Positions 25,537 to 33,488 of a stretch of DNA of 64,000 nt are shown piece by piece. Location of the stretch: contig NZ_ATVM01000002.1 in NCBI RefSeq assembly GCF_000420725.1, forward strand, positions 62,001 through 126,000. Direction: 5' to 3'. Numbering within the stretch: position 1 is the stretch's first letter; each line of letters opens with the position of its first letter. The translations under genes were made by a program, and so were the position numbers. The notes below the pieces were generated by a model that searched no databases, was not told the DNA's origin, and saw nothing but the letters and a program-made list of their open reading frames with translations. The DNA is from Marinococcus halotolerans DSM 16375. GTDB lineage: Bacteria; Bacillota; Bacilli; Bacillales; Marinococcaceae.

Positions 25537-26063
25537 TTTACTTAGAGGTTTTTATGGCATTTTTTATACCGGGTATTCTCGGCTACGGCGGCGGCCCGGC
25601 CTCCATTCCGCTTATCCAGCACGAAGTCGTGAACCGGTATGAATGGATGAGCATGAGTGAATTCAGTGAAGTGCTTGCCATCAGCAACGCCCTGCCCGGG
25701 CCGATTGCCACAAAAATGGCCGGCTACATCGGATATGAAGTCGCCGGCTGGCCGGGGCTCGCTGCCGGTCTGTTTGCAACCGTCGCCCCGTCGTTAATTT
25801 TAATGATCGTACTTATGGGCTTTTTATACAAATACCGGCACTCCCCAAAGGTAAAACGGCTCACAGCCTACGTACGTCCGGTCATCGGGGTGCTGCTCGG
25901 CATATTAACGCTGCAGTTTTTTACCAACGCCTGGGAGGGCGCGGGCGGCTGGCAGACAGCTGGCATGCTCGTGGCAAGCTACCTGCTGCTTGAAAAAACG
26001 AAGCTGCATCCGGCGCTGGTCATTGTTCTTGCGATCATCTACGGCATTTTGTTTTTAGGATGA
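25533..26063 (+). CDS. Chromate transporter, second half (ChrA/YwrA-like)
   Basis: A 176-residue CHR-family half protein with repeated motifs: GYGGGPASIPLIQHEVV, SNALPGPIATKMAGYIGY and VAPSLILMIVLMG. The similarity to the first half is the usual pseudo-symmetric pair of short-chain CHR proteins, which insert with opposite orientation and work as heterodimers. Start is GTG 25533 with GAGAGGAGG upstream, overlapping the preceding stop by four bases. Its last nine bases overlap the convergent methyltransferase end, so no terminator is visible for the operon. Confidence 0.87.
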   Translation: MIYLEVFMAFFIPGILGYGGGPASIPLIQHEVVNRYEWMSMSEFSEVLAISNALPGPIATKMAGYIGYEVAGWPGLAAGLFATVAPSLILMIVLMGFLYKYRHSPKVKRLTAYVRPVIGVLLGILTLQFFTNAWEGAGGWQTAGMLVASYLLLEKTKLHPALVIVLAIIYGILFLG

Positions 26064-26657
26064 CGGCTCTGGAGGAAGCACAGCCTGCATGGATAATAAA
26101 AACCCCTGAAAATAACTGTCTGTCCGGGTGATGCTCCATCCGGCCCGTTCAATGTGCGAACGGGTGGGACGGTCGAGATGGCAGCCGTCGCAAAAATGCT
26201 TCCATACCGGGGTTATACTTTGCTGAAGCCGGGCAGCCCCGGGTTGTGGCATCTGGACATGCTCGAGAAAATAAGCGGCAGCACCGGGTTTACATACCCG
26301 TTTTAATTCCTGCAGCACCTGGATTTGGTCCTCTACAGAACAGAGCACGATCGTACAGACAAGGCTGTCAAAGGTGTTGTCTTCAAAGGGCAGACGTTCA
26401 GCTGAAGCGCCGAGCGTGCGGATAGGAACCTGCGCGTGCAGCTGCGCTGGCAGAGACAGCAGACGCATTCGGTCATTTGGCTCGATGGCCGTTACCTTTG
26501 TGGCTGCCCGGTAGTAAGGGAAATTTGCGCCGGGGCCGGAGCCGATCTCGAGAACTTGGCCGGAAAGAGGTGGAATATGTTTTTGCCGGAGTGCATAAAG
26601 AAACTGTTTTTCCACGGGCTGCATGATCGGAGTATATAATAGAGGAAAGATGTTCAT
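26055..26657 (-). CDS. Class I SAM-dependent methyltransferase
   Basis: A 200-residue Methyltransf_11-type enzyme. Motif I is LEIGSGPGANFPYY (near residues 36-49), motif II lies in VTAIEPNDRM, and motif IV is in DSLVCTIVLCSVED (near 110). Start MNIFPLLYT at 26657 is preferred over the longer frame to 26789, which would cross the manA terminator. Ribosome binding is weak (GGCGGCGG). The target substrate is not identifiable; relatives include UbiE/PhoMTs-like lipid or thiol methyltransferases. Its end overlaps the convergent chrA half by nine bases. Confidence 0.82.
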   Translation of the reverse strand: MNIFPLLYTPIMQPVEKQFLYALRQKHIPPLSGQVLEIGSGPGANFPYYRAATKVTAIEPNDRMRLLSLPAQLHAQVPIRTLGASAERLPFEDNTFDSLVCTIVLCSVEDQIQVLQELKRVCKPGAAAYFLEHVQMPQPGAARLQQSITPVWKHFCDGCHLDRPTRSHIERAGWSITRTDSYFQGFLLSMQAVLPPEPSS

Positions 26658-26694
26658 CGTACCGCCGCCAATCTTTGTTTTCTTATAGTATAAC

Positions 26695-26727
26695 AAAACC
26701 ACCCTCTGCCTGGCAGAAGGTGGTTTT
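26695..26727 (-). terminator. Terminator after manA
   Basis: AAAACCACC pairs with GGTGGTTTT with an inner TCTGCC/GGCAGA stem. It ends seven bases after the manA stop (leftward). Confidence 0.85.
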
Positions 26728-26733
26728 CTGTAT

Positions 26734-27702
26734 TTAAGAGGAGTGAAGGGAAGCATTCGGATGGGACACAATGCAGGTGACATTGCCATCGATCGTAAAG
26801 TCGGTCACGTGATTTGGTACGAGAAAATGGTCGCCCTTTTGGATTGGCGCACTGTCGGTCAGATTATCGACAGTGCCGCTGCCCTCAATGACGCTGCAGA
26901 GCAGAAACGGTGCTTCGCATGTGAACGAAGCGGTGCCGTGCACCTCCCATTTGTAGACGGAAAAGTAGTCTTCCTCCACAAAGGTAGTGACTTCTGCCTC
27001 GCCGTCGGACTCTACGGAAGGTTCCACCTTCGCATCCTCATGGGGGAAATGAGTCACGTCAAGGGCCTGCTGCAGATGAAGCTCCCGCTTGTTCCCTTCA
27101 TTATCGGTCCGGTCGTAATCATAGACGCGGTAGGTGACGTCCGAGTTCTGCTGGGTTTCTAAAATGAGCACACTTTCGCCAATGGCGTGCATCGTACCGC
27201 TCGGCACGTAAACAAAATCACCGGGTTTTACCGGTACTCTTCGTAAAAAAGCGTCCCATTCGCCGGCAGCAATAAGCTCTGTAGCCTCTGACCGGCTGTC
27301 GGCGTTGTGCCCGAGGACGAGCTCTGCGTCTTCATCGCAGTCAATCACGTACCAGCATTCAGTCTTGCCGTATTCCCCATTTTCGTTCGCAGCGGCGTAC
27401 TGGTTGTCCGGATGCACCTGTACCGAAAGATCCCTGGCTGCGTCGAGAATTTTTGTTAAAAGTGGAAAGCGGTCGCCTTTTAACGATCCGAACCACTCCC
27501 GTTTGTCCTGCCAGAGGTCCATGAGCGTTTTGCCTGCGTAGGAGCCGTTTGCTACGACGCTTGAGCCATTCTGGTGGGCGGCAAATACCCAGGCTTCCCC
27601 GGTTGATGCCGACGGGATATCGTAATGAAAATGAGTATGTAGTTTATTTCCACCCCAGATACGTTCCTGAAAGATTGGTTGAAAAAAGATAAATTGATCC
27701 AT
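26734..27702 (-). CDS. manA: Mannose-6-phosphate isomerase, class I
   Basis: A 322-residue zinc enzyme interconverting mannose-6-phosphate and fructose-6-phosphate. Zinc-ligand motifs are SVQVHPDNQYA (Gln and His, near residues 93-103), KTECWYVI (Glu, near 113) and VPSGTMHAIG (His, near 172). The short Bacillus-type length is normal. Monocistronic; start at 27702 with CGGAGGC upstream. Role: mannose entry into glycolysis or supply of mannose-6-phosphate for polymers. Confidence 0.92.
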   Translation of the reverse strand: MDQFIFFQPIFQERIWGGNKLHTHFHYDIPSASTGEAWVFAAHQNGSSVVANGSYAGKTLMDLWQDKREWFGSLKGDRFPLLTKILDAARDLSVQVHPDNQYAAANENGEYGKTECWYVIDCDEDAELVLGHNADSRSEATELIAAGEWDAFLRRVPVKPGDFVYVPSGTMHAIGESVLILETQQNSDVTYRVYDYDRTDNEGNKRELHLQQALDVTHFPHEDAKVEPSVESDGEAEVTTFVEEDYFSVYKWEVHGTASFTCEAPFLLCSVIEGSGTVDNLTDSAPIQKGDHFLVPNHVTDFTIDGNVTCIVSHPNASLHSS

Positions 27703-27951
27703 GTTCAGCCTCCGTTTATAGTGTGTCTCCTATTTAATATGACAAAGAGCAGAATGCTTTGCAATTCCTGCAAGAATGTTTATGAAAATCCGTACGTAAA
27801 TTTTTCCGGCTTCAGCGGAAATACGACCGGCAGACCACCCTATTATAGGATATAGTAAAGGTATAGAAAACGGGAAGGAACAGGGCATGGTTGTAGTATC
27901 GCGAACTTCCATAAAGCATGTCTGCACTTTTTTATTGGCCAGCTCCGAATG

Positions 27952-28036
27952 TTACCGGCCGTGGTCCGTTCAAGATTCAGCCCGTTTGCGACTTCGTCTC
28001 AAGCCAGGCTGAATTTCGAGCCGTCCCAGCCGGTAA
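27952..28036. repeat. Long imperfect inverted repeat (85 bp)
   Basis: Outer arms TTACCGGC/GCCGGTAA are perfect, inner arms ATTCAGCC/GGCTGAAT are perfect, and the segments between them pair partly. The central loop is about 24 bases. No T-run follows. It may be a REP- or MITE-like dispersed element or a structured RNA. Confidence 0.5.
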
Positions 28037-28307
28037 TCAAACATTCTACGCTTTTCTTTTAAAAAATTTTCTTTTGACATTTTGCTGACACACAAACCAC
28101 TTATAGTAATAAATGTAGAGGCCGCCACGGCTTATAACACTCCCGCGCCGCACCATGATCAACTTCTTAGAAAGCGGAGTGAAAGCCGGCTTCTGATACA
28201 GTTGCCACGTAAACGGCATCGAATCATCGTTTTCTTCCGCCCTGTATTTGCTGCATTGTCGAAAGGGAAAGTGTAACAAATAACTGGCACCTATGAAGAA
28301 AAGATGA

Positions 28308-28616
28308 GGATATGCAGCTTACTGGTTCCAGGACCTTAAATATGTTGACCCCCCTAGAACAACGATTGATCGTCCTGTAACTGCAGATGAAGCCGAAAAG
28401 CCATGTGGATACGATGGCCCTATGCAAACAATCCAATTGTGTTTTAGCTGGGTATTAATGCTCGGCTTAAGAGCTGCACTCACTCGGGTAGTGCACTCTT
28501 CATGGAATTACCCCCTAGATTCATATAGCTGTACGCCCTCGTTCCCCCGCGAGGGTCTTTTTTTTGTACCAGACCACAGGGAAACCCGTTTGTTCCTGGG
28601 CAACGTTGATTTATAA
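28308..28616 (+). pseudogene. Possible decayed coding remnant
   Basis: A plus-strand frame is open from 28308 to the stop at 28614-28616, but has no start codon until 28422. The part before that start reads like real protein (GYAAYWFQDLKYVDP, RPVTADEAEKPCGYDGP), while the later part runs through a terminator hairpin and is less protein-like. A gene that has lost its 5' end would explain this. I recognise no family, and chance is possible. Confidence 0.25.
28536..28555 (+). terminator. Intrinsic terminator with no clear upstream gene
   Basis: CCCTCG pairs with CGAGGG around GTTCCCCC-type loop bases and is followed by TCTTTTTTTTT. It ends a transcript from the gene-poor region. Confidence 0.85.
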
Positions 28617-28647
28617 TGAAAGTACATAGAGAAAGGAGAGAGCATCT

Positions 28648-29346
28648 ATGAGCTCGATTCTTGTAATTGAAGACGAAACATCAATCAGTCAGGTGCTTCG
28701 GGCCTATCTGCAGAAGGCGGGCTTTGAAGTGACTCAAATATATGAAGGAAACGAAGCCGTGGAGACGTTCGACCGCGGAGCGTTTGATTTAGCCTTAATT
28801 GATGTCATGCTCCCGGGCCGGGACGGCTGGGCGGTGCTTGAACATATCCGGAACACGAGCGACTGCCCGTGTATAATGCTGACCGCCCTCGGGGACGTGG
28901 ACTACCGTTTAAAAGGGTTCGACGGCGGGGCGGACGACTACATCCCAAAGCCGTTCGAAGGCGATGAAGTGGTGGCCCGTGTTCAGGCTGTGCTCCGGCG
29001 GAGCGGTAAAACTGTCTCTGCATCAGAAGAGGAACAGTACCTTAAACGGTTTGGAAGCCTGGTTATTGATGAAAAGGCCTACGCTGTAACGCTGAACGGT
29101 CTGCAGCTTGATCTGACACCGCGGGATCTGTCGCTGCTTATTTTTCTGAGCAATCACCCGAATCAGTTTTTTGACCGGGAGCAGTTAATTTCCCACGTGT
29201 GGGGCATCGATTACGAGGGTAGCGACCGGGCAGTGGACCTGGCCATCAAGCGGATCCGCCGGTCACTGAAAAACTGGCCGGTGGAAGAAGGAGAGATCAG
29301 GACGCTCCGGGGAGTGGGGTATCAGCTCAGTGTTAAAGAGGAATAA
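28648..29346 (+). CDS. OmpR/PhoB-family response regulator
   Basis: A 232-residue regulator with a receiver domain (about 1-120): acidic pair in VIEDETS, phosphoacceptor Asp in ALIDVMLPGRDGW (near 52), Thr in MLTALG and Lys in IPKPFEG. The C-terminal winged helix (about 135-230) ends in AVDLAIKRIRRSLKN and TLRGVGYQL, typical for OmpR-type DNA binders. It overlaps the kinase gene by 17 bases. Direct repeats upstream of the secreted-protein gene at 30892 are a likely target. Stimulus unknown; BaeR/YkoG-like is the nearest comparison. Confidence 0.92.
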   Translation: MSSILVIEDETSISQVLRAYLQKAGFEVTQIYEGNEAVETFDRGAFDLALIDVMLPGRDGWAVLEHIRNTSDCPCIMLTALGDVDYRLKGFDGGADDYIPKPFEGDEVVARVQAVLRRSGKTVSASEEEQYLKRFGSLVIDEKAYAVTLNGLQLDLTPRDLSLLIFLSNHPNQFFDREQLISHVWGIDYEGSDRAVDLAIKRIRRSLKNWPVEEGEIRTLRGVGYQLSVKEE

Positions 29347-30805
29347 AGATAAAAAAGTTTCGCTGCTCCGTTACTGGACGACACGCTATTTTATTACGCT
29401 GTGCATCGGTTTAATTATCGTTGGCCTGATTTCATTTTTCTGGCTCCGTTCCTATAATCTTGAACGCGGACTGAACGTTACATCTTTTCTAGCGGATGAA
29501 ATTTCGGATGATTTATCCGGCACAGAAGATAATTCGATTGGCTTAAACGCAGATCTTGCTTCATACGTGCGTGAGCGCCAGCAGGCATTTGATATTGAAA
29601 CAGAGCCGCTTGTATACGTCGTGGATAATAATGGAAACATTGTATCCAATTCTTTATTCGGAAATTCGCTCTACCAGGATCCCGTCGTATTTCCGGATTC
29701 CTTTCTCGAGTCCGGACCGCAGACGGTTAAGGTGCAGCAGGGAAATCTGGAGCAGTACCTGGTTAAGTCACGTATACAGGGTGATGACGGGTCATTTGAA
29801 GGATGGGTGGTGATCGTCCAGCCGGCTGATTCACTGGTAAGAGTCGGCGGCCAGTACCAATTGGTCGGCATTCTGCTGGTGAGTTTGGCTGTACTGGGGT
29901 GGCTCACGATTTACATTTTATCCAAACGAATGCTCCGGCCGATCAAGCAAATTGCCGAAGCCTTTCAGCGTGTGAAGGAAGAAAAGTACGCCATTCATAT
30001 TGATACCGAGGCGAAGGAGCGGGAGGTTGATGAGCTGGTTACCGGCTTTAATGATATGACCACAAGACTCGGACAGCTTGAAAGCATGCGGACCGAGCTG
30101 CTTGCCGGGGTCACCCACGAGTTAAAAACTCCGGTTACTTCTATCAGCGGGATGGTGCAGGCGGTCAAAGATGATGTAGTGACCGGCGATGAGGCGAAGG
30201 AATTTTTGAGCGTAACGCTGGCTGAAACAGGCAGAATGCGGAACATGATTGCGGATCTGCTTGAATTTAACACCTTCTCCTCCCAGGGCGTCCCGACAGA
30301 CATGCAGCCATTGACGCTGGAGTCGCTGCTGAATGAGGTCATCCATCAATGGTCGATTTCTAATGATACGGACCGGCTGGATATTCAAAAGCTGTACGGT
30401 GAAAAAACGCACGCGGTTTATACCGACCCGATGCGCTTCCAGCAGATTATGGTAAACCTTTTGAATAATGCGAACCAGGCGATGAATAAGGAAGGGACGC
30501 TGATTATACGGTGTCGTGAAACAGAGAATCACATGGTGGCAATTGAAGTAATAGACAGCGGCATGGGTATTGACGAGGAGGAACAGCTGCTTGTATTTGA
30601 ACGTTTCTACCGGGGAGAAAATAAAAAGTACAGCGTGCACGGCCTCGGTCTCGGCCTGCCGTTCAGTAAACTAATCGCCCAGGGGCTTGGTGGTGACCTG
30701 TATCTGCAGTCAAGCCGCCCGGAAGAAACAGTATTTGTATTTGAACTGCCGCAGGACGTGCCGGGCGAGGAGACCAATCGTGAAAAACAAACAGATGTAA
30801 TGTAA
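29330..30805 (+). CDS. Membrane sensor histidine kinase with HAMP domain
   Basis: A 491-residue kinase. TM1 is near residues 18-42, the extracytoplasmic sensor domain about 43-178, TM2 about 180-200, then HAMP (about 200-255), HisKA with GVTHELKTPVTSISG (His near 262), and HATPase_c with NLLNNANQAM, DSGMGI and GLGLGLPFSK. The GTG at 29330 overlaps the regulator end; the true start could lie a few codons downstream. It should phosphorylate the regulator at 28648. Signal unknown. Confidence 0.9.
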   Translation: MLKRNKDKKVSLLRYWTTRYFITLCIGLIIVGLISFFWLRSYNLERGLNVTSFLADEISDDLSGTEDNSIGLNADLASYVRERQQAFDIETEPLVYVVDNNGNIVSNSLFGNSLYQDPVVFPDSFLESGPQTVKVQQGNLEQYLVKSRIQGDDGSFEGWVVIVQPADSLVRVGGQYQLVGILLVSLAVLGWLTIYILSKRMLRPIKQIAEAFQRVKEEKYAIHIDTEAKEREVDELVTGFNDMTTRLGQLESMRTELLAGVTHELKTPVTSISGMVQAVKDDVVTGDEAKEFLSVTLAETGRMRNMIADLLEFNTFSSQGVPTDMQPLTLESLLNEVIHQWSISNDTDRLDIQKLYGEKTHAVYTDPMRFQQIMVNLLNNANQAMNKEGTLIIRCRETENHMVAIEVIDSGMGIDEEEQLLVFERFYRGENKKYSVHGLGLGLPFSKLIAQGLGGDLYLQSSRPEETVFVFELPQDVPGEETNREKQTDVM

Positions 30806-30814
30806 AACCCTATG

Positions 30815-30849
30815 CCTGACTTCTTCCTGACATGTTTCACTTATAAGAT
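30815..30849 (+). promoter_or_regulatory. Likely response-regulator-dependent promoter of the secreted-protein gene
   Basis: CCTGAC occurs twice with 11-bp periodicity (30815-30820 and 30826-30831), positioned over the -35 region of a -10 box TATAAG (30842-30847). OmpR-family regulators bind such 11-bp spaced direct repeats. No consensus -35 is present, which suits activation. Confidence 0.5.
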
Positions 30850-30891
30850 GAAGTGAGAATTCACTCTATGTATAAAAAAGAGGTCGAACTG

Positions 30892-31320
30892 ATGAAAAAA
30901 TGGATGTATGCCATCATTACCGCCTGTATACTGTCGAGTGTGGTCCTGCCGGCCAATGTATCCGCGCAAAAAAGCGCTTCGGGCATAGAGCGGATGGGGA
31001 CGGATATCCGGGAAAATGATTTAATGAAAAAGGCAGAGCGTTACGGTATCGTCACTCAAGATAAAGATGAACAGGCCTTAATTGATGAAGTGCTTCTGGC
31101 GGAATGGAAGAAAAAAGCAGCCGCTTACGGGGTGGACGTTACCGAAGAGGTGTCGCAGATGATGGCGGACGTGCGAATAAAAGAAATTATGCATGCCGCC
31201 AAAGTGCTTGGCGTTGATGCTTCAGGGAAAGATACCGAGGATATACTTGAAGAAATTTTAAACAACTATGCCGCTGAAGCTGAAGCAGAGGGACTGTATC
31301 CGTTTGAACAGGAGTTTTAA
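30892..31320 (+). CDS. Small secreted protein of unknown function
   Basis: A 142-residue protein with a Sec signal peptide: MKKWMYAIITACILSSVVL followed by a cleavage-like ANVSA-Q near residue 24. The mature part is helical and charged, with two similar units of the form KKAERYGIVTQDKDEQALIDE and KKAAAYGVDVTEEVSQM, then KVLGVDASGKDTEDILEE, giving a three-repeat look. No Cys pair or lipobox. Start at 30892 follows AGAGGTCG; the frame is open upstream to 30853. It lies 87 bp after the kinase gene with its own regulated promoter, so it is likely a target or a signalling accessory of that system. Confidence 0.72.
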   Translation: MKKWMYAIITACILSSVVLPANVSAQKSASGIERMGTDIRENDLMKKAERYGIVTQDKDEQALIDEVLLAEWKKKAAAYGVDVTEEVSQMMADVRIKEIMHAAKVLGVDASGKDTEDILEEILNNYAAEAEAEGLYPFEQEF

Positions 31321-31326
31321 ATGTAA

Positions 31327-31360
31327 AAAGCAGCGTTCTCCCAAAGGAGGACGCTGCTTT
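31327..31360. terminator. Bidirectional terminator
   Basis: AAAGCAGCGTTCTCC pairs with GGAGGACGCTGCTTT; between the convergent secreted-protein and DUF3892 genes. Confidence 0.9.
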
Positions 31361-31367
31361 AATGCGG

Positions 31368-31658
31368 TTACGGAGTGTACGTCGGTTCAAACGTCGGCAG
31401 CTTTAACAAATTGTCTGTCGTTGACTGATCCGGATGGGTCCGAAGATAGGCAGGGGTGTTTGGATCTTCCGGGTGAACCGTGTCCACGCGGACTTTATCC
31501 CCGCCGTCTACACGGTAATAGTAATCCTTGCCTTCATCAATACTTGCGATCGCTTTTTCAATTGTTTCCTCGGTACCGTCCACCAGCTGTATATGCGTAA
31601 TGTGCTCTTCCTTTTCCCGGCTGCCGCCTATATGAACGGCAGTAATTTGATAATCCAT
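31368..31658 (-). CDS. DUF3892 family protein
   Basis: A 96-residue small soluble protein matching the DUF3892 pattern: ITAVHIGGSREKEEHITHIQL, a middle acidic helix (EETIEKAIASIDEG), YYYRVDGGDKVRVDTVH and a TPAYLRTHPDQSTTDNLLKL tail. Function unknown; found singly in Bacillaceae. Start follows AAAGGAGGC. Monocistronic. Confidence 0.82.
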   Translation of the reverse strand: MDYQITAVHIGGSREKEEHITHIQLVDGTEETIEKAIASIDEGKDYYYRVDGGDKVRVDTVHPEDPNTPAYLRTHPDQSTTDNLLKLPTFEPTYTP

Positions 31659-31759
31659 GAAAAGCCTCCTTTACTTATTCGTATACTATGCGTGTTTCCC
31701 GAAATATAAATTTTTAATCCGGGGTTTCTGTCTCAGAGCTTTGTTTACTAATGAAAAAA

Positions 31760-31788
31760 GACCAGGAGAGCTAGAAGCTCTCCTGGTC
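31760..31788 (-). terminator. Terminator of the MurE-like gene
   Basis: GACCAGGAGAGCT pairs with AGCTCTCCTGGTC; the minus-strand 3' side is T-rich (six Ts). Confidence 0.88.
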
Positions 31789-31800
31789 CTTAAAAAATAT

Positions 31801-33294
31801 TTATGATAGCTGCCGGTTTTCCTGAAAATATGAATCAATTACTTCAAGTTCATCGTAAGGCACATGCTGATCGTTGATCACCTGATATCCGCCGAACCCA
31901 AGGCCGGTAATCACGATAAGGTCATCGTTCTCCGCAAGCGAGAGAGCCTTATGAATACCGTCCTCCCGGTGTTTTCTTTTATATATATTCTCTGCTTCGG
32001 GGTTATGAAAACCGGAAGCAACATCATCGACGATCCGCTGGCGGTTATACGGGCCGGGGTGATCGACAGAAACAATGATATGATCTGCTTTCCCGTCCAC
32101 CGCTGCAGCCATTTTCGGGCGTTTGGCCGGATCCCGGAGACCGATTCCGGTAATCATGAGGATAAGCCTTTTATGCGGCAGGCTTTTAACTGTCTCCACG
32201 ACAAGCTCCAGGGCGTCAGGCGTATGCGCGTAATCGAGGATAATCTGCTTTCCCGGATAATCGGAGACAATCTGAAAACGCCCTTCGGCCCCCTGAATAC
32301 CTGGAAGAGAGCACAGAATTTCGGATACCGTGTAGCCGACAGCAAGACACGAACCCACCGCTGCCAGAGTGTTGGAGATATTATATTCACCAAATACCGG
32401 AGCTCTGGCTAAGTAGGAGCGTCCCTGTACAGTGAGCAGAAAGCTCGAGCCGCCTGCATCCGTACGGATGTTGCTCGCCATAATATCTGCGGAGCGGCGG
32501 ATGCCGTATGTCCAGACCGGGCCGCCGAACATGTTTAAAATGTCCTGGGCCATGCCGTCATCATCAAGATTCACTACTGCCTGGCGCGACTGCTGAAATA
32601 ATTTTAATTTTGCCCGTTTATAGTTTTCCATCGTTCCGTGAAACTCCATATGCTCAGATACGAGATTAGTGTGAACGCCCACCTCGAATTCGAGACCGTG
32701 CAGCCGTTTTAAATCGATAGCAATAGAAGTCGCCTCCATTGCTACTGTGCGTGTGCCTTCTTCATAAAATGAGGCAAAAATATCATGCAGGTCTGCCGCT
32801 TCCGGCGTAGTGGGGGTGGTGGGCTTAAACGGATGCTTATTATTTTGGGACCATACTCCAGCTGTTCCTATAATGCCCGCAGGCTCTCCTAAATTGTTCA
32901 GCATTGACCGTATATAAGCCGTAACGGTAGTTTTTCCATTAGTACCTGTTACGCCGAAAAGGTTCATTTTTTTGTGAATGTGGTGGTGCAGATGCGCCGC
33001 ATAGTCAGCCATCGCTGTTTTGCTGTCCTCCACGAGAACGAATGTGACGGCTGGAAATGAAGCAGCATAGTGAGTGAGTGTATCGCGGTCGCTTCCTACG
33101 ATGGTGGATGCGCCGTTATGGACAGCATCCGGAATAAACGTATGGCCATCGATATTTTTGCCCGGTATCGAGACAAAGCAGCCGTTTTCCTGGATTTTCC
33201 GGGAATCATAAGTGACATGAGTGATTGTCGATTCAGCTGGGCCGAAAACATCCTGAAAAGGCAGAGAAGTATTTTTTTCCCAGTTCCATTTCAT
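31801..33294 (-). CDS. MurE-like Mur ligase family protein, divergent substrate motifs
   Basis: A 497-residue ATP-dependent ligase with Mur_ligase N, middle and C domains. The P-loop GVTGTNGKTTVTAYI (near residues 110-124), TTPTTPEA, the likely carbamylated Lys in YKRAKLKLFQ (near 225), and DYAHTPDAL (near 350) are intact. However, the usual meso-DAP motif DNPR is replaced by DHPG in SVDHPGPYNRQ, and the GKGHE motif reads GLGFG in ITGLGFGGYQ. It therefore may add a different amino acid or act on another UDP-MurNAc-like acceptor. It stands alone, outside any dcw cell-wall cluster, so a second standard murE is expected elsewhere. Start follows AGGAGAG. Confidence 0.85.
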   Translation of the reverse strand: MKWNWEKNTSLPFQDVFGPAESTITHVTYDSRKIQENGCFVSIPGKNIDGHTFIPDAVHNGASTIVGSDRDTLTHYAASFPAVTFVLVEDSKTAMADYAAHLHHHIHKKMNLFGVTGTNGKTTVTAYIRSMLNNLGEPAGIIGTAGVWSQNNKHPFKPTTPTTPEAADLHDIFASFYEEGTRTVAMEATSIAIDLKRLHGLEFEVGVHTNLVSEHMEFHGTMENYKRAKLKLFQQSRQAVVNLDDDGMAQDILNMFGGPVWTYGIRRSADIMASNIRTDAGGSSFLLTVQGRSYLARAPVFGEYNISNTLAAVGSCLAVGYTVSEILCSLPGIQGAEGRFQIVSDYPGKQIILDYAHTPDALELVVETVKSLPHKRLILMITGIGLRDPAKRPKMAAAVDGKADHIIVSVDHPGPYNRQRIVDDVASGFHNPEAENIYKRKHREDGIHKALSLAENDDLIVITGLGFGGYQVINDQHVPYDELEVIDSYFQENRQLS

Positions 33295-33488
33295 CTATTT
33301 TTTTCTCTCCTTTCTGCTTGTAGTCACAACTACCGGGGCAGGAAGTATGTGTGATACCCCATTCCCTATCAAATGGATAATTAATCCTTGTTTCCTAAAT
33401 ACATGTTTTTTAAAAAGTGTATAAACTCCTAAAGAAAGGGCATACGTGCTACAATGCAGGCAGAATGATAGTGATAAGGAGAAAAAAC

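Larger units (their letters stand above)
27703..28647. other. Gene-poor 945-bp region
   Basis: No confident gene. Contents: an upstream region of manA; a long imperfect inverted repeat at 27952-28036; a possible decayed coding frame at 28308-28616; a strong plus-strand terminator at 28536-28555; and the promoter of the response regulator, with TATAAT at 28612-28617 and a poor -35 box. Small frames on both strands near 28046-28436 have no ribosome binding site and no family signal. Confidence 0.5.

Noticed and set aside
25533-26063. Full-length chromate transporter broken by a frameshift
   Set aside because: Both halves have their own ribosome sites and match the known two-gene short-chain CHR arrangement.
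28046-28436. Short frames on both strands between manA and the response regulator
   Set aside because: No ribosome sites, strands overlap each other, and no family resemblance.
28297-28560. A 6S, RNase P, tmRNA or T-box RNA before 28648
   Set aside because: The terminator and small stems invited this, but none of the hallmark sequences of those RNAs is present.
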